Positions 40,372 to 54,969 are shown, counted from the first letter of the stretch. The stretch: 64,000 nt of DNA from Methylococcaceae bacterium (GCA_021647585.1 JAKIUK010000014.1:1-64000), one strand, 5' to 3'. Notes: a model not told the origin generated them from the letters alone. A program made the numbers and translations.

Positions 40372-42474
40372 TTATAAAACTTTACTAATAATAGCTTCCG
40401 CAATACTTGCAGGTGCTTCGCTATATTTCTCAAACTGCATACTGTACGTTGCCCGACCTTGTGTTGCCGAACGTAAATCAGTTGCATAACCAAACATCTC
40501 AGCCAACGGAACCTCACATTCCAGTACTGTTCCAGCTGGCGAATCATCCATCCCTAGAACAATTCCGCGACGTCTATTGATGTCGCCGACAACGTCCCCC
40601 ATATAATCCTGGGGAGTAACCACTTCAACCTTCATAATCGGTTCAAGTAACACAGGACTTGCAGTTTTCGCCCCATCCCTGAAGCCTATAGATCCTGCTA
40701 TTTTGAAAGCCATTTCATTCGAATCGACATCATGATAAGAACCATCGAACAAACTAACCTTTACATCTACAACCGGAAAACCGGCAACTACGCCACTTTC
40801 CATTTGTTCTTGAACACCCTTATCAATTGCAGGAATATATTCCTTTGGAACAACTCCACCTACAATCTCATTGACAAACTGATAGCCGACCCCTTGTTCC
40901 AAGGGCTCCAGCCTAAGACATACATGCCCGTACTGACCTCTTCCACCCGTCTGTCTAATAAACTTACCTTCACACTCCACAGTTTGTTTAACTGTTTCAC
41001 GATATGCAACCTGTGGATCTCCCACATTGGCCAGCACACTAAACTCTTTACGCAAACGATCAACAATAATTTCAAGATGCAATTCCCCCATCCCAGAAAT
41101 TATTGTTTGCCCAGAGTCTTCGTCAGTCCGCACTCTAAATGAAGGATCTTCCTGAGCCAGCTTAGCTAAGGCTATTGCCATCTTATCCTGATCAGCCAAG
41201 GTTTTTGGCTCGACCGCAACAGATATTACCGGCTCAGGAAAATCCATCTTCTCAAGCACAATCTGTTTCTTAAGATCACACAGAGTATCGCCTGTAGTCA
41301 CCTGTTTTAATCCTATCGCAGCAGCAATATCACCTGCCCTAACTTCTTTTATCTCTTCTCGGTGGTTGGCATGCATTTGGACAATACGACCCACTCGCTC
41401 TTTTTTACCTTTTCCGGAATTATAAATAGTATCACCCGATACTAAAACCCCCGAATAAACTCTAAAAAATGTCAACGACCCTACAAAAGGGTCTGTCGCA
41501 ATTTTAAACGCTAAAGCTGAAAATGGTTCTTCATCATCAGCATGCCTTTCTTTTGCTTCATTCTCAGAATCCACGACCCCTTGAATTGACTTAATATCAG
41601 TTGGAGCAGGCAAATAATATACCACTGCGTCCAACAAACTTTGAACACCCTTGTTTTTAAATGCTGAACCACAAAAAGCAGGAACAATTTTATTCGCCAA
41701 AACCTGCAAACGTATTCCCATTCTAATTTCGTCATCTGTCAAAACACCTACTTCAAGGTATTTTTCCAGTAGCTCATCATTAGCATCTGCCGCCGCTTCC
41801 ACCATCTTCTCTCGCCAGTCCTCAGCAAGAGGTAACATATCCTGAGGAATAGCCTTTTCTTCATAGGCCATACCCATATTTTCTTTTTCCCAATAGATAG
41901 CTTTCATTTTGATCAGGTCCACGACCCCTTCAAAATCTTCTTCAGCCCCTATAGGTAATTGCATTGGCACTGCATTAGCAATTAAACGCGTACGAATCTG
42001 CTCCACTACACGCAAAAAATCAGCACCTGAGCGATCCATCTTATTTACAAATACTATCCTTGGAACCTGGTATTTATTAGCCTGCCTCCACACTGTTTCT
42101 GATTGTGGCTCAACCCCGCCTACCGCACAAAAAACAGCACAAGCTCCATCCAAAACACGCAACGAACGCTCAACTTCAATTGTAAAATCAACATGGCCTG
42201 GCGTATCAATAATATTAATACGATGCCGGGCAAACTGGTTTTCCATTCCACTCCAGAAACATGTTGTCGCAGCAGAAGTAATTGTTATCCCTCGCTCCTG
42301 CTCCTGCTCCATCCAATCCATTGTTGCAGCTCCGTCATGAACCTCTCCAATTTTATGAGAAACTCCAGTATAGTACAAAATTCTTTCGGTCGTAGTCGTC
42401 TTCCCTGCGTCTATGTGTGCCATAACCCCTATATTTCTATAACGATCAATAGGTGTTTTTCGCGCCACTCCCAA
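40372..42474 (-). CDS. fusA: Elongation factor G (canonical)
   Basis: 700-residue translocase GTPase, with [34 protein letters not shown] and [10 protein letters not shown]. It lies between rpsG and tuf in the str operon, so it is the housekeeping copy, in contrast to the 694-residue paralog at 19684-21768. Confidence 0.99.
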   Translation of the reverse strand: MGVARKTPIDRYRNIGVMAHIDAGKTTTTERILYYTGVSHKIGEVHDGAATMDWMEQEQERGITITSAATTCFWSGMENQFARHRINIIDTPGHVDFTIEVERSLRVLDGACAVFCAVGGVEPQSETVWRQANKYQVPRIVFVNKMDRSGADFLRVVEQIRTRLIANAVPMQLPIGAEEDFEGVVDLIKMKAIYWEKENMGMAYEEKAIPQDMLPLAEDWREKMVEAAADANDELLEKYLEVGVLTDDEIRMGIRLQVLANKIVPAFCGSAFKNKGVQSLLDAVVYYLPAPTDIKSIQGVVDSENEAKERHADDEEPFSALAFKIATDPFVGSLTFFRVYSGVLVSGDTIYNSGKGKKERVGRIVQMHANHREEIKEVRAGDIAAAIGLKQVTTGDTLCDLKKQIVLEKMDFPEPVISVAVEPKTLADQDKMAIALAKLAQEDPSFRVRTDEDSGQTIISGMGELHLEIIVDRLRKEFSVLANVGDPQVAYRETVKQTVECEGKFIRQTGGRGQYGHVCLRLEPLEQGVGYQFVNEIVGGVVPKEYIPAIDKGVQEQMESGVVAGFPVVDVKVSLFDGSYHDVDSNEMAFKIAGSIGFRDGAKTASPVLLEPIMKVEVVTPQDYMGDVVGDINRRRGIVLGMDDSPAGTVLECEVPLAEMFGYATDLRSATQGRATYSMQFEKYSEAPASIAEAIISKVL

Positions 42475-42495
42475 ACCTTCTATCTAAATTCTTGC

Positions 42496-42978
<483 letters not shown>

Positions 42979-42991
42979 TTATTTTTTTGGA

Positions 42992-43366
42992 TTATGACTT
43001 AGGCTTTTTCGTTCCATACTTGGAGCGACCCGCCTTTCTTCCATCAACACCAGAAGTATCAAGACTTCCACGAACAACATGATAACGAACACCAGGTAAA
43101 TCCTTAACACGTCCACCTCGAATCAAAACCACCGAGTGCTCTTGTAAATTATGCCCCTCCCCTCCGATATAGCTACTCACCTCATACCCACTTGTAAGTC
43201 TCACTCTTGCAACCTTACGCATTGCTGAATTTGGCTTTTTAGGGGTTGTAGTATATACACGCGTACATACACCACGTCTTTGAGGACAAGCTTTCAACGC
43301 TGGAACATTGCTCTTATCAATTTTTTTAGCACGAGGCTTACGAACCAACTGGTTGATCGTTGCCAT
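42992..43366 (-). CDS. rpsL: 30S ribosomal protein S12
   Basis: Decoding-centre protein, 124 residues. The lysines whose mutation gives streptomycin resistance are wild type (TTPKKPNS and [12 protein letters not shown]). First gene of the str operon, 38 bp after the rpoC terminator; GGAG lies 11 nt before the ATG. Confidence 0.99.
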   Translation of the reverse strand: MATINQLVRKPRAKKIDKSNVPALKACPQRRGVCTRVYTTTPKKPNSAMRKVARVRLTSGYEVSSYIGGEGHNLQEHSVVLIRGGRVKDLPGVRYHVVRGSLDTSGVDGRKAGRSKYGTKKPKS

Positions 43367-43404
43367 ATCTTATTTACTCCGGTATACAAATTTTAATTGT
43401 CAGA

Positions 43405-43444
43405 TAATAAAAGAACCGCTATACATAAATGCACAGCGGCTCTT
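43405..43444 (-). terminator. Intrinsic terminator after rpoC
   Basis: On the minus strand AAGAGCCGCT pairs with AGCGGTTCTT around a 14-nt loop and runs into TTATTAT. It lies 95 bp past the rpoC stop and just before rpsL, so it should separate the rpoBC and str operons, perhaps with read-through. Confidence 0.8.
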
Positions 43445-43538
43445 AGCACTCATTTATTCCTGACCAGAGCCCTTAGCTCATGTGAGCCAAGTATATTAGC
43501 TTTTTATACAACCAAGGTCAAGAGTTTTTTATTATTTA

Positions 43539-46500
43539 CTACTCTGTATTTAACGCCTGCTTCAACGCTTCTTCGACATCAACCGTATCAACTACTGGAG
43601 TATCAACCTCCTTACCTGATGCTTTATTTTTCATCCGTCTTTTTCTACGTTGCTCATGATATGCCAAGCCTGTTCCTGCAGGAATCAATCGGCCAACAAT
43701 TACATTTTCTTTCAGACCATTCAGACCATCATTTATTCCTCTGACAGCTGCATCTGTTAATACTCTGGTAGTTTCCTGGAAAGATGCTGCAGAAATAAAA
43801 GATTCTGTTGCCAGAGACGCTTTAGTTATACCTAATAGAATAGGTTCATAGCTCGCTGGTATCTTACCTTCTTTTTCCATCTGATCATTAACTTCATTCA
43901 AGTAAGCTCTTTCGACCTGCTCACCTTTAACAAAATCAGTTTCACCAGCGGCAGTGATATCAACTTTTCGCAGCATTTGTCTTATAATGGCTTCAATATG
44001 CTTATCATTAATTCCAACACCTTGCAAACGATAAACATCCTGAATTTCTTTCACTAAATAATCAGCCAACTCCTCAACACCCCTTAATCTCAGAATATCA
44101 TGAGGTGTCAACTCACCTTCCGCTATTGTTTCACCTTTTTCAACAAACTCACCTTCAAATACAGTGATATGGCGCCATTTTGGAATCAAGGTTTCATAGT
44201 TCTCACCCTCTGAATCTGTAATAACAACACGCTGCTTACCCTTGGTTTCTTTACCAAAAGAAATCATACCTGTTGCTTCTGCTAGAATTGCCGGGTCTTT
44301 AGTTTTTCTCGCTTCAAATAAATCAGCAACACGCGGCAAACCACCCGTAATATCACGGGTCTTGCTGGATTCCTGCGGAATTCTGGCTAATACATCACCA
44401 ACCTTCACTTCACCACCATCTTTTATTCCCGCAATAGCACCAGCAGGTAAAAAGTACTGTGCTGGAATATCCGTTCCAGATAAATTTATGGTTTCGTCAT
44501 TTTCATCTACCAGTTTTACCATAGGACGCAATTCTTTTCCGGCAGCACTTCTTTGCTTAGGATCTGTTACCACTCTCGATGTCAGACCGGTCACATCATC
44601 AGATTGCTCCTGTACAGTCACCCCATCAACAAATTCAATCAACTTAACAAACCCATCCACTTCTGAAACAACCGGATGTGTATGCGGATCCCAGTTGACA
44701 ATAATATCCCCAGTCGTTACAGAACTATCCTCACCCACTGTCAATACAGCTCCATATGGAATTTTGTAGCGTTCACGTTCACGCCCATAAGCATCCATGA
44801 CACCTACTTCACCCGAACGAGATACAGCAACAAGATTTCCTTCCCTGTTTTTAACAGTCTTCATGTTATTTAGCTTAATCGTTCCCGCTGACTTAACCTG
44901 TACATTACTGATTGCAGCAGACCTTGAAGCAGCACCACCAATATGGAAAGTACGCATAGTCAACTGAGTACCCGGCTCTCCAATTGATTGCGCAGCAACT
45001 ACACCCACCGCCTCACCTATATTTACCAGGTGACCACGACCTAAATCACGACCATAACACTTAGCACAAACCCCGTGTCTTGCTTCACAAGTGATTATTG
45101 AGCGCACTAACAATCGATCTACACTATTATCTTCTAATAGTGACACCAAAGACTCATCAATCATTGTCCCAGCAGGAATAATAATATTTTCATCTTTTTG
45201 ATCCATAACATCATTAACAGCTACACGCCCCAGCACTCGTTCAGCCAAAGGCTCAACAACATCACCACCTTCAATAATTGGTGTCATAGTCAATCCATTG
45301 GCAGTACCACAGTCTACGTGGGATACCACCAAATCCTGGGCCACATCAACTAACCTGCGCGTCAAATAACCTGAGTTAGCTGTTTTCAATGCTGTATCTG
45401 CCAATCCTTTACGTGCACCATGCGTGGAAATAAAATATTGCAGTACATCCAGACCCTCACGGAAATTAGCGGTAATAGGCGTTTCAATAATAGAACCATC
45501 CGGTTTTGCCATTAATCCACGCATACCAGCAAGCTGACGAATTTGTGCCGCAGAACCCCGCGCACCTGATTCAGCCATCATAAAAACCGAGTTAAACGAT
45601 TTTTGTTTTACCACTTTGCCGTCAGCATCTATCGCATCTTCTTCACCCAAACCTTGCATCATTACCTTAGCCACTTGCTCATTGGCATGAGACCAGATAT
45701 CAACGACTTTGTTATATCGCTCACCATCGGTTACCAAGCCAGATGCATATTGACTTTGAATTTCACGTACTTCTGTTTCAGCCGCATCGAGTATATCTGC
45801 CTTCTTTGCAGGTATGACCATATCTTCAATACCAAAAGAAACTCCAGACCTGGTAGCATATTTAAATCCTAGATACATGATTTTGTCAGCCAGCATTACC
45901 GTATCTTTGTTACCTAAATAACGGTAACTAAAGTTAATTAGGTTTGAAATGTTCTTTTTGGTCATGTCTACATTAACGATGTCGAAAGGCATTCCTTTTG
46001 GAGCGATAGCCCAAATTAATGCCCGGCCAACTGTCGTATCATAGCGCTTAACTGATTCAACTAGCTTTCCTTCATGGTTTGCAACACTTTCCGTTACTCG
46101 AAGTTGAATCTTGCTTTGTAACTCTACCGCTTTACAATCAAGTGCTTTATTAACCTCATCCAGATCTGCAAAAATACTTCCTTCGCCTTTACCATTAATT
46201 TTTTCACGACTTATATAATAAAGCCCGAGAACCACATCTTGAGATGGGTTAATCACGGGCTCACCATTAGCGGGTGAAAGAATATTATTGGTAGCCATCA
46301 TTAATATTCTGGCTTCAAGCTGGGCTTCAATTGACAGCGGAATATGCACTGCCATCTGATCGCCATCAAAGTCTGCATTAAACGCACTACACACCAAAGG
46401 ATGTAGCTGTATCGCCTTACCTTCAATCAAGGTCGGCTCAAAAGACTGGATACCTAATCTATGCAACGTAGGGGCTCGATTAAGCATAATAGGATGTTCA

Positions 46501-47750
46501 CGAATAACTTCTTCTAGAATATCCCAGACTTCAGCACCTTCTCTTTCAACCATTTTCTTTGCTGCTTTAATGGTTGTCGCTAGCCCGCGAAATTGTAATT
46601 TACTGAATATAAATGGCTTAAATAACTCTAATGCCATTTTTTTTGGTAATCCACACTGATGCAGTTTTAAAGTCGGCCCTACTACAATAACTGATCGCCC
46701 TGAGTAATCAACGCGCTTACCTAACAAGTTTTGTCTAAAGCGCCCTTGCTTACCCTTAATCATATCCGCTAATGATTTAAGAGGCCTTCTATTGGTTCCT
46801 GTAATTGCCCTTCCTCGACGCCCGTTATCTAACAAAGCATCAACTGATTCCTGCAACATGCGCTTCTCATTTCGAACAATAATATCTGGCGCATTAAGAT
46901 CCAACAATCGACCCAAACGGTTATTACGATTGATTACGCGACGATATAAATCATTCAAATCGGAAGTCGCAAACCGCCCGCCATCAAGTGGGACTAGTGG
47001 ACGTAATTCAGGCGGTAGAACCGGCAGAACTGTCATAATCATCCATTCAGGACGATTATTTGATGCCACCAATGACTCAATCACTTTAAGTCGTTTGGAG
47101 AATTTTTTGATTTTAGTTTCAGAATTTGTGGAATTAATTTCTTCCCGAAGAACGTTAATTTCTTCTTTTAAATCAATTGATTTTAGAAGATCAAAAACAG
47201 CCTCAGCACCCATTTTTGCATCAAATTCATCACCATGTTCTTCTATGGCATCAAGAAACTCATCATCAGTCAATAACTGACCACGTTCCAATGGTGTCAT
47301 TCCTGGATCAAGAACCACAAATGATTCAAAATATAGAACACGCTCAATACTGCGTAACGTCATATCCAGCAACAACGCAATTCTTGATGGCAAAGATTTT
47401 AAAAACCAGATATGTGCAACAGGGCTGGCCAAATCAATATGCCCCATCCTCTCTCGCCTGACTTTTGAGATCGTTACTTCAACACCACATTTTTCACAAA
47501 TCACACCGCGATGCTTTAATCTTTTATATTTTCCGCACAAACATTCATAGTCACTAACCGGACCAAAAATTTTTGCACAAAATAAACCATCGCGCTCAGG
47601 CTTAAAGGTACGGTAATTAATTGTTTCCGGCTTTTTTACTTCCCCATATGACCACGAACGAATCATGGCAGGTGATGCTAAACCGATACGAATGGCATCA
47701 AAGTCATCAGTACGACCCTGACGTTTTAAAAAATTCATTAAATCTTTCAA
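43539..47750 (-). CDS. rpoC: RNA polymerase beta' subunit
   Basis: 1403 residues, matching the gammaproteobacterial size. N-terminal zinc-binding cysteines ([20 protein letters not shown]) near residue 70, the catalytic [12 protein letters not shown] loop with three Mg-binding aspartates, and the second cysteine cluster [16 protein letters not shown]. It follows rpoB after 65 bp. Confidence 0.99.
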   Translation of the reverse strand: MKDLMNFLKRQGRTDDFDAIRIGLASPAMIRSWSYGEVKKPETINYRTFKPERDGLFCAKIFGPVSDYECLCGKYKRLKHRGVICEKCGVEVTISKVRRERMGHIDLASPVAHIWFLKSLPSRIALLLDMTLRSIERVLYFESFVVLDPGMTPLERGQLLTDDEFLDAIEEHGDEFDAKMGAEAVFDLLKSIDLKEEINVLREEINSTNSETKIKKFSKRLKVIESLVASNNRPEWMIMTVLPVLPPELRPLVPLDGGRFATSDLNDLYRRVINRNNRLGRLLDLNAPDIIVRNEKRMLQESVDALLDNGRRGRAITGTNRRPLKSLADMIKGKQGRFRQNLLGKRVDYSGRSVIVVGPTLKLHQCGLPKKMALELFKPFIFSKLQFRGLATTIKAAKKMVEREGAEVWDILEEVIREHPIMLNRAPTLHRLGIQSFEPTLIEGKAIQLHPLVCSAFNADFDGDQMAVHIPLSIEAQLEARILMMATNNILSPANGEPVINPSQDVVLGLYYISREKINGKGEGSIFADLDEVNKALDCKAVELQSKIQLRVTESVANHEGKLVESVKRYDTTVGRALIWAIAPKGMPFDIVNVDMTKKNISNLINFSYRYLGNKDTVMLADKIMYLGFKYATRSGVSFGIEDMVIPAKKADILDAAETEVREIQSQYASGLVTDGERYNKVVDIWSHANEQVAKVMMQGLGEEDAIDADGKVVKQKSFNSVFMMAESGARGSAAQIRQLAGMRGLMAKPDGSIIETPITANFREGLDVLQYFISTHGARKGLADTALKTANSGYLTRRLVDVAQDLVVSHVDCGTANGLTMTPIIEGGDVVEPLAERVLGRVAVNDVMDQKDENIIIPAGTMIDESLVSLLEDNSVDRLLVRSIITCEARHGVCAKCYGRDLGRGHLVNIGEAVGVVAAQSIGEPGTQLTMRTFHIGGAASRSAAISNVQVKSAGTIKLNNMKTVKNREGNLVAVSRSGEVGVMDAYGRERERYKIPYGAVLTVGEDSSVTTGDIIVNWDPHTHPVVSEVDGFVKLIEFVDGVTVQEQSDDVTGLTSRVVTDPKQRSAAGKELRPMVKLVDENDETINLSGTDIPAQYFLPAGAIAGIKDGGEVKVGDVLARIPQESSKTRDITGGLPRVADLFEARKTKDPAILAEATGMISFGKETKGKQRVVITDSEGENYETLIPKWRHITVFEGEFVEKGETIAEGELTPHDILRLRGVEELADYLVKEIQDVYRLQGVGINDKHIEAIIRQMLRKVDITAAGETDFVKGEQVERAYLNEVNDQMEKEGKIPASYEPILLGITKASLATESFISAASFQETTRVLTDAAVRGINDGLNGLKENVIVGRLIPAGTGLAYHEQRRKRRMKNKASGKEVDTPVVDTVDVEEALKQALNTE

Positions 47751-47815
47751 GAGTTTGTCCTCTTTATTTATCTGGCTAATCTAGAATAAATCCACTATAA
47801 AAATGCATTTAAGAA

Positions 47816-50800
47816 CTAATCCTGCTCCAATTCAATATTTACAGCCAAAGATCGTATTTCTTTAATTAATACATTAAATGATTCAGGCATACCTGGGTCC
47901 ATTTTATGATTACCATCGACAATATTTTTATACATTCGGGTTCTTCCATTTACATCATCAGACTTAACAGTCAACATTTCCTGCAGCGTATAAGCAGCAC
48001 CATATGCTTCAAGTGCCCACACTTCCATTTCTCCGAAGCGTTGTCCACCAAATTGTGCTTTACCTCCCAATGGTTGCTGAGTAACAAGACTATAAGGCCC
48101 TGTTGAACGTGCATGCATTTTGTCATCCACCAAGTGATTGAGTTTCAACATATACATGTAACCAACAGTCACTTCACGCTCAAATGGTTCACCAGTTAAT
48201 CCATCATATAAAATAGTCTGTCCATGCTCTGGCAGGTCAGCCAGACTCAACATTGCACGAATCTCTTCTTCAGAAGCCCCATCAAATACCGGCGTTGCCA
48301 TAGGCACTCCTCCTACCAAATTAGCAGCCATTTCCATAATTGCTTTATCTGAAAAAGAATCGAGATCTTCTTTTTTACCACTGCTATTATAAATTTTATC
48401 TAAAAAGCCTCGGATTTCTATTATTTTAGCTTTGGCTTCCAGCATCTGCCCTATCTTGACACCCAAACCCTTTGCCGCCCAGCCCAGATGTGTCTCGAGT
48501 ACCTGCCCAACATTCATCCGTGAAGGAACACCCAATGGGTTTAACAAAATATCAATAGGGTTACCATCTGCTGTATACGGCATATCTTCTACTGGAACAA
48601 TCTGAGAAATAACCCCTTTGTTTCCATGTCGACCCGCCATTTTATCGCCAGGTTGTATACGCTTTTTAACCGCTAAATAAACTTTAACCATTTTCAAAAC
48701 ACCTGGGGCCAAATCATCACCCATGGTTATTTTCTTACGTTTGGTTTCAAATCTTTCTTCAAATTCTTTACGCTGCTGCTCAATTTGTGCAGCTATCGAC
48801 TCTAACTGAACATTAACATCTTCATCTTGTACTTTTATTTTTAGCCATTCTGAATGCCTTAATTCATCCAGTCTATTCTGAGAAATTTCTGTGCCTTTTT
48901 TAAGATCAGCTACCCCAACATCTATCTTTTGACCAATCAACATTTTAGCAATACGCTCAAAAATATCGGCCTCTACTATTTTAAGCTGATCATCCAAATC
49001 CTTTTTGTAACGTTTTATTTCGGCCTCTTCAATCTCTAAGGCACGCTTATCTTTGGTAACTCCATCACGAGTAAATACCTGAACATCAATGACCGTCCCA
49101 CGAACACTTCCAGGAACCCTTAACGACGTATCTTTTACGTCTGCCGCTTTTTCACCAAAAATTGCACGTAGTAATTTTTCTTCAGGGGTTAACTGCGTTT
49201 CGCCTTTCGGTGTAACCTTCCCCACTAGAATATCACCACCTTTTACTTCAGCACCCACATAAACAATACCCGATTCATCTAGCTTAGATAACGCATCTTC
49301 ACTGACATTAGGTATATCTGCGGTTATTTCTTCAGGACTATGCTTAGTCTCTCGAGCCACACAGGTTTTTTCTTCAATATGAATAGTCGTAAAACGATCT
49401 TCTTTAACTACTCTCTCAGAAACAAGAATCGAATCTTCAAAGTTATATCCATTCCAAGGCATGAAAGCGATACGCATATTTTGGCCCAACGCCAGTTCAC
49501 CTATATCTGTAGATGGACCATCAGCCAAAATATCACCGGACCTTACTATATCTCCAGGTCTAACCAATGGTTTTTGGTTAATACATGTATTTTGATTAGA
49601 TCGTCTATATTTAGTTAAATTATAAATATCAACACTAGGCACACCTTCAATAGTTTCACTATCGCTCACTTTAACAACCACTCGCGCAGCATCGACAGTT
49701 TCAATAACACCACCACGTTTTGCAACCACTGCCACCCCAGAATCCTTGGCAATCACACGCTCCATTCCCGTACCCACTAGAGGCTTTTCAGCTCTTAAAG
49801 TTGGAACAGCTTGGCGCTGCATGTTTGAGCCCATCAACGCACGGTTTGCATCATCATGTTCTAAAAATGGAATAATTGATGCTGCTACAGAAACTATCTG
49901 CCTTGATGACACATCCATATATTGCACAGAATCCGATGGAGCCAGGGTAAATTCATCTTTATATCGTGCTGACACCAGTCCTTCAACCAGCTTACCATTT
50001 TCATCGATAGCAACGCTGGACTGAGCGATTACAAAGTCACCCTCCTCAATGGCCGATAAATAGTCGACTTGGTCTGTGACCATACCATCATTTACTTTTC
50101 GATAAGGCGTTTCTAGAAAACCATATGAATTAGTCCGCGCATAAACCGACAAAGAGTTAATTAGGCCAATATTTGGCCCCTCGGGTGTTTCAATAGGGCA
50201 TACCCGCCCATAGTGTGTTGTATGCACATCTCGCACTTCAAATCCTGCACGCTCTCTAGCCAAACCACCCGGGCCTAATGCAGAAACTCTTCGTTTATGA
50301 GTAACTTGTGACAATGGATTATTTTGATCCATAAATTGTGACAACTGACTGGAGCCAAAAAATTCTTTAACAGCCGCAGAAACCGGCTTTGCATTAATAA
50401 TTTCTTGAGGCATATAGCCTTCAGAATCAGCCAGTGTTAAACGTTCTCTAACCGCTCTTTCCACTCGAACCAAACCAACGCGAAATTGATTTTCTATCAT
50501 CTCACCGACTGAACGTACACGCCTGTTTCCTAAATGATCAATATCATCAACCGTGCCATTACCATTACGGATTGCAATTAACTCTTTTAAAACATCAACA
50601 ATATCATCATTGCTTAATGTACCTTCACCCTCCACTTCCTCTCTGCCTAGACGACGGTTAAATTTCATCCGCCCCACAGCAGATAAGTCATACCTGTCAG
50701 TAGTGAAAAACAAATTTGTAAAAAGATTCTCAGCCGAATCTTTAGTTGGTGGTTCACCTGGACGCATCATCCGGTAAATTTCCACCAATGCCTCCAACCT

Positions 50801-51892
50801 GTTGGTAGAGGCATCCAATCTCATAGCATTGGATATATAAGGTCCAATATCCAAATCATTGACATACAACACATTTATTTCAGGAATTCCAGCCTCTAAT
50901 AATTGCTGCAGTAACTCTTCAGTGATTTCATCGTTTACATTCGCGATCATTTCGCCAGTAGTTTCATCGACGATATTATGAGCTAAGATTTTTCCATGCA
51001 AATATTCTTTAGGTACTTCAATTTCTGTCACACCCGCTTTAGCCATTTGCCTGATATGTTTGGCTGTCACCCTTCGACCTTCCTCAACAAGCACCTCTCC
51101 ATCATACATGATATCGAACACGGCCATTTCACCACGTAAACGCTCGGGAATAATGTGGTACTTAATACTGTCAGAGCTAAAGGTAAATTTATTGGTTTCG
51201 AAGAACATTTTAATCATTTCTTCGTTGTCATACCCTAAGGCTCTTAACAAAATTGTTGCTGGTATTTTACGTCGTCTATCTATCCTTACATATACCGCAT
51301 CTTTATGATCAAACTCAAAGTCCAACCATGAGCCACGGTAAGGAATGACTCTGGCATTAAAGAGTAATTTCCCCGATGAATGCGTCTTTCCTTTATCGTG
51401 ATCAAAGAAAACGCCAGGTGATCTATGTAACTGAGAAACAATAACCCTCTCTGTTCCATTAATTACAAAAGTACCATTTTCTGTCATTAATGGCAGCTCA
51501 CCCATGTAAACTTCTTGCTCCCTAATATCCTTAACAACTTTCGCTGATACAGGCGCTTCTTTATCGTATATAACCAGTCGCACTAATACCCGCAGAGGTG
51601 CAGCATATGTTGCACCACGTTGTTGACATTCCCTCACATCAAAAGTAGGCTCACCTAATCTATATTTCACATACTCAAGCACAGCATAGCCAGAATGGCT
51701 TACAATAGGAAACACACTGCTAAAAGCACCATGCAATCCACGTTCGAACCTTTTTTTAGGTTCTATACCAGACTGTAGAAAACTGGCATATGAATCAATC
51801 TGGGTTGCCAATAAATAGGGTACATCAAGTACTTCAGTACTTTTCCCAAAATTATTACGAATACGCTTTTTTTCTGTAAAAGAATAGGCCAT
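47816..51892 (-). CDS. rpoB: RNA polymerase beta subunit
   Basis: 1358 residues. The rifampicin-binding cluster ([20 protein letters not shown], continuing [12 protein letters not shown]) is essentially wild type. The C-terminal [19 protein letters not shown] is typical. Transcribed after rplJL through an attenuator-like hairpin at 51983-52013. Confidence 0.99.
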   Translation of the reverse strand: MAYSFTEKKRIRNNFGKSTEVLDVPYLLATQIDSYASFLQSGIEPKKRFERGLHGAFSSVFPIVSHSGYAVLEYVKYRLGEPTFDVRECQQRGATYAAPLRVLVRLVIYDKEAPVSAKVVKDIREQEVYMGELPLMTENGTFVINGTERVIVSQLHRSPGVFFDHDKGKTHSSGKLLFNARVIPYRGSWLDFEFDHKDAVYVRIDRRRKIPATILLRALGYDNEEMIKMFFETNKFTFSSDSIKYHIIPERLRGEMAVFDIMYDGEVLVEEGRRVTAKHIRQMAKAGVTEIEVPKEYLHGKILAHNIVDETTGEMIANVNDEITEELLQQLLEAGIPEINVLYVNDLDIGPYISNAMRLDASTNRLEALVEIYRMMRPGEPPTKDSAENLFTNLFFTTDRYDLSAVGRMKFNRRLGREEVEGEGTLSNDDIVDVLKELIAIRNGNGTVDDIDHLGNRRVRSVGEMIENQFRVGLVRVERAVRERLTLADSEGYMPQEIINAKPVSAAVKEFFGSSQLSQFMDQNNPLSQVTHKRRVSALGPGGLARERAGFEVRDVHTTHYGRVCPIETPEGPNIGLINSLSVYARTNSYGFLETPYRKVNDGMVTDQVDYLSAIEEGDFVIAQSSVAIDENGKLVEGLVSARYKDEFTLAPSDSVQYMDVSSRQIVSVAASIIPFLEHDDANRALMGSNMQRQAVPTLRAEKPLVGTGMERVIAKDSGVAVVAKRGGVIETVDAARVVVKVSDSETIEGVPSVDIYNLTKYRRSNQNTCINQKPLVRPGDIVRSGDILADGPSTDIGELALGQNMRIAFMPWNGYNFEDSILVSERVVKEDRFTTIHIEEKTCVARETKHSPEEITADIPNVSEDALSKLDESGIVYVGAEVKGGDILVGKVTPKGETQLTPEEKLLRAIFGEKAADVKDTSLRVPGSVRGTVIDVQVFTRDGVTKDKRALEIEEAEIKRYKKDLDDQLKIVEADIFERIAKMLIGQKIDVGVADLKKGTEISQNRLDELRHSEWLKIKVQDEDVNVQLESIAAQIEQQRKEFEERFETKRKKITMGDDLAPGVLKMVKVYLAVKKRIQPGDKMAGRHGNKGVISQIVPVEDMPYTADGNPIDILLNPLGVPSRMNVGQVLETHLGWAAKGLGVKIGQMLEAKAKIIEIRGFLDKIYNSSGKKEDLDSFSDKAIMEMAANLVGGVPMATPVFDGASEEEIRAMLSLADLPEHGQTILYDGLTGEPFEREVTVGYMYMLKLNHLVDDKMHARSTGPYSLVTQQPLGGKAQFGGQRFGEMEVWALEAYGAAYTLQEMLTVKSDDVNGRTRMYKNIVDGNHKMDPGMPESFNVLIKEIRSLAVNIELEQD

Positions 51893-51982
51893 ATTGCTTT
51901 CATACCTTTAATCAAGGATTGTTTAAATTATGTCTAACTCAGAATTGCTACTCTGTGTCAGGCAAGACTTTCTACAAACAGT

Positions 51983-52013
51983 AAAAGGCCGGCGACAAAT
52001 TGTCACCAGCCTT
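51983..52013 (-). terminator. rplL-rpoB attenuator
   Basis: On the minus strand AAGGCTGGTGACAA pairs with TTGTCGCCGGCCTT (mostly perfect with G-U pairs), followed by a short T tract, within the 197-bp gap between rplL and rpoB. E. coli has a partial terminator at the same place, which sets the ribosomal protein to polymerase ratio. Confidence 0.75.
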
Positions 52014-52089
52014 ACCGTATTAGACTTAGAGCATCAACAATAAAAACAACTATTATCAGTGTGCCTCTAAATCTTCTATCAATCAAATA

Positions 52090-52461
52090 TTATTTGATTT
52101 CAGCAGAAGCACCTGCTTCTTCAAGTGTTTTCAACGCTTCTTCTGCTTCACCTTTACTTACAGCTTCTTTAACTGGAGTTGGTGCACCTTCAACTGCTGC
52201 TTTTGCTTCTTTCAGACCCAGGCCTGTAATACCACGTACTGCTTTAATAACAGAAACTTTGTTTTCACCAAATGATGTTAAAATAACATCAAATTCAGTT
52301 TGCTCAGCACCGCCACCAGCGTCACCGCCACCAGCTGGTGCAGCAGCTGCAACGGCAGCTGTTACTCCAAACTTCTCTTCCATCGCTGAAATTAAGTCAA
52401 CGATTTCCATAACAGTCATGTTTGATACTGCTTCCAAGATATCTTCTTGTGAGATTGCCAT
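52090..52461 (-). CDS. rplL: 50S ribosomal protein L7/L12
   Basis: Stalk protein that recruits translation GTPases, 123 residues. Acidic N-terminal dimerisation domain, Ala/Gly-rich hinge (~36-52), then the C-terminal domain with [21 protein letters not shown]. It is 41 bp behind rplJ. Confidence 0.98.
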   Translation of the reverse strand: MAISQEDILEAVSNMTVMEIVDLISAMEEKFGVTAAVAAAAPAGGGDAGGGAEQTEFDVILTSFGENKVSVIKAVRGITGLGLKEAKAAVEGAPTPVKEAVSKGEAEEALKTLEEAGASAEIK

Positions 52462-52502
52462 TTGTAATATTCCTCGTGTAATAGGTTCTAAACTGGTGTA
52501 GG

Positions 52503-53012
52503 TTATGCCGCTTCTGTTTCGGATGCCTGCATTTGATCTCTGACAGCAGCCAAAGTACGCGCTAACTTGCCTACTGGAGCTTTCATTACAGCCATAATCA
52601 AACTAATACCTTCATCGCGCGTAGGCAAACTTGCCAGTCGAGCCAACTCAGATACTTCAAGTGATTTGCCGTCAAACGCAATAACTTTAGCGATTAACTT
52701 ATCATTGCTTTTTGCAAAGTCATTAATTAGTCGTGCTGCTGAGCCAGGTGCTTCCATTGAGAATGCAAGGATAAGAGGACCTTTAAATCCATCTTGCATA
52801 CATTCAAATTTAGTTCCTGCAACTGCACGCTTAGCTAATGAGTTTTTTACTACTCGCAAATAAACGCCAGTTTCTCTTGCTGTCTTACGTAATTCTGTTA
52901 ATTCAGAAACTGTCAGACCACGATATTCAGCTGCAACTGCAGATAATGCTTTAGCAGCATACTGCGCAACTTCATCAACAACTACCTTTTTGCTATCCAG
53001 GTTTAATGCCAC
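52503..53012 (-). CDS. rplJ: 50S ribosomal protein L10
   Basis: Stalk base protein, 169 residues, that binds L7/L12 dimers through its C-terminal helix. [20 protein letters not shown] and [14 protein letters not shown] are family features. The 194-bp region upstream probably folds as its autoregulatory leader. Confidence 0.97.
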   Translation of the reverse strand: MALNLDSKKVVVDEVAQYAAKALSAVAAEYRGLTVSELTELRKTARETGVYLRVVKNSLAKRAVAGTKFECMQDGFKGPLILAFSMEAPGSAARLINDFAKSNDKLIAKVIAFDGKSLEVSELARLASLPTRDEGISLIMAVMKAPVGKLARTLAAVRDQMQASETEAA

Positions 53013-53206
53013 AGATTACCTCCGGTAATTTATCCAGACTCGCGTCTGAATTTAATAAAACACATCCATTTGGATGCACCTTACGGTCCCTCACCAATAC
53101 TCCCGGTAAAGCTCCCGTCTACGCTGGCCTATAAAACAGCTATAAATTATGCCTTTGAGCACCAACGGTCTTTGACGGTTGCCGAAACCGGCAACCCAAA
53201 GTTCTT
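53013..53206 (-). promoter_or_regulatory. Probable L10 leader (rplJL autoregulation)
   Basis: A 194-bp gap upstream of rplJ, where the L10-L7/L12 binding leader lies in other gammaproteobacteria. It contains a perfect 8-bp hairpin, GGTTGCCG/CGGCAACC (53177-53196), and several shorter stems. Assignment is by position and length; I have not folded it. Confidence 0.5.
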
Positions 53207-53902
53207 TTATACTTCGATACTACTTTGATCGATCCATAAACCAGGACCCATCGTTGAAGAAACAGCAATTTTCTGCAGATAAACACCTTTTGACGCAGAG
53301 GGTTTAGCTTTCTTCAAATCAGCTATTAAAAATTCCAGATTCTGCTTGATAGCAGCTTCATCAAATGAAACCTTACCAATAGAGCAATGAATAATACCGC
53401 CCTTATCTGTACGGTAACGAACCTGACCCGATTTGGCATTTTTAACTGCCGTGGCAACATCAGGCGTTACTGTTCCAACTTTAGGGTTAGGCATTAAACC
53501 TCTTGGCCCCAAAATCTGCCCCAACTGACCGACGACTCGCATTGCATCAGGTGATGCAATAACCACATCAAAATTCATTTCGCCTTTTTTTACTTGTTCT
53601 GCCAAGTCATCCATACCTACTACATCAGCACCGGCTTCTTTAGCCGCATCTGCATTTGGTCCTTGTGTAAAGACAGCCACTCTTACTGTTTTACCTGTAC
53701 CATGTGGCAACACTGATGCTCCACGAACATTTTGATCTGATTTTCTTGGATCAACCCCCAAAACAACACTGACATCAACTGATTCATCAAACTTCGAATT
53801 GGCGAACTCTTTCAATAAAGCCACAGATTCAGAAATTGAATATTGCTGACTCTTGTCAACTTTCGCTTCAATTAATTTTGCTTTTTTAGATAACTTAGCC
53901 AT
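53207..53902 (-). CDS. rplA: 50S ribosomal protein L1
   Basis: L1 stalk protein and translational repressor of its own operon, 231 residues. Contains [14 protein letters not shown] and [20 protein letters not shown]. Its start abuts the rplK stop with a 1-bp overlap. Confidence 0.98.
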   Translation of the reverse strand: MAKLSKKAKLIEAKVDKSQQYSISESVALLKEFANSKFDESVDVSVVLGVDPRKSDQNVRGASVLPHGTGKTVRVAVFTQGPNADAAKEAGADVVGMDDLAEQVKKGEMNFDVVIASPDAMRVVGQLGQILGPRGLMPNPKVGTVTPDVATAVKNAKSGQVRYRTDKGGIIHCSIGKVSFDEAAIKQNLEFLIADLKKAKPSASKGVYLQKIAVSSTMGPGLWIDQSSIEV

Positions 53903-54333
53903 TACACACCCTCCACATTCAAGCCCATGCTGCGCGCACTGCCCGCTATGATTTTCACTGCAGCATCCATATCTGCTGCATTTAGATCTTGCATTTTTGT
54001 AGTTGCAATTTCTTCTAGCTGAGCCCGAGTAACCGTTCCAACTTTTTCTGTGTTAGGTGTACCACTGCCTTTTTTAATACCTACAGCCTTCATTAACAAA
54101 ACTGAAGCGGGCGGTGTTTTTGTAATAAAAGTAAAACTTCTATCACTGTAAACTGTTATTACAACAGGAATTGGAAGACCTTTTTCAACATCTACAGTTT
54201 TCGCGTTAAAAGCCTTACAGAATTCCATAATATTCACACCATGCTGACCCAATGCAGGACCAACTGGCGGACTAGGATTCGCTTCCCCAGCTTTTACTTG
54301 TAATTTAATATACGCTTCTATTTTTTTTGCCAT
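53902..54333 (-). CDS. rplK: 50S ribosomal protein L11
   Basis: GTPase-centre protein, 143 residues. [21 protein letters not shown] is the diagnostic N-terminal motif. GGAG lies 8 nt before the ATG. A terminator separates it from nusG, so it should have its own promoter or depend on read-through. Confidence 0.98.
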   Translation of the reverse strand: MAKKIEAYIKLQVKAGEANPSPPVGPALGQHGVNIMEFCKAFNAKTVDVEKGLPIPVVITVYSDRSFTFITKTPPASVLLMKAVGIKKGSGTPNTEKVGTVTRAQLEEIATTKMQDLNAADMDAAVKIIAGSARSMGLNVEGV

Positions 54334-54382
54334 CTTTTACTCCAATCAGGTTTTAGCGCTTTCCAGCTCCCCAAGAAACAAA

Positions 54383-54411
54383 AATCCCTATTCTTAAAAA
54401 GAACAGAGATT
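54383..54411 (-). terminator. Intrinsic terminator between nusG and rplK
   Basis: On the minus strand AATCTCTGTTCTT pairs along all 13 positions (with two G-U pairs) with AAGAATAGGGATT around a 3-nt loop, then TTTTGTTTC. It lies 22 bp past the nusG stop. Confidence 0.8.
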
Positions 54412-54432
54412 CGATTTACCAATAAACAACAA

Positions 54433-54966
54433 CTAAAGTTTTTCTACTTGACCGAACTCCAACTCTACAGGTGTTGAACGACCAAAAATCAACACCGCAA
54501 CTTTCAATCGGCTTTTTTCATAATTTACTTCTTCAACGTTGCCGTTAAAATCTTTAAACGGGCCATCAATAACTCTTAGAACCTCGCCCACCTCAAACAA
54601 TACTTTGGGTCTAGGCTTATTAACCCCTTCTTCAACTCTATTAAGAATTGCAGAGGCTTCTTTATCTGAAATAGGAGCAGGCCGGTCTGAAGTCCCTCCA
54701 ATAAAACCCAATACTCTGGGGATATTACGAACCAAATGCCATGTCTCATCAGTCAACTCCATCTGAACCAACACATATCCTGGAAAAAACTTCCTCTCAC
54801 TCTTGCGTTGCTGACCCATTTTCATTTCAACAACTTCTTCAGTAGGAACAAGAATCTTACCAAAATGATCCTGTAGACCTTCTAATTCAATCTTTTCTTC
54901 CAGCGCTAATTTAACTTTATTTTCAAAGTTTGAATAAGCATGCAACACATACCAGCGAAGAGCCAT
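54433..54966 (-). CDS. nusG: Transcription termination/antitermination protein NusG
   Basis: 177 residues. NGN domain starts [22 protein letters not shown]-terminal KOW domain with [19 protein letters not shown]. It couples polymerase to Rho or to the ribosome via S10. It lies 3 bp behind secE, the conserved secE-nusG pair. Confidence 0.98.
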   Translation of the reverse strand: MALRWYVLHAYSNFENKVKLALEEKIELEGLQDHFGKILVPTEEVVEMKMGQQRKSERKFFPGYVLVQMELTDETWHLVRNIPRVLGFIGGTSDRPAPISDKEASAILNRVEEGVNKPRPKVLFEVGEVLRVIDGPFKDFNGNVEEVNYEKSRLKVAVLIFGRSTPVELEFGQVEKL

Positions 54967-54969
54967 TCT

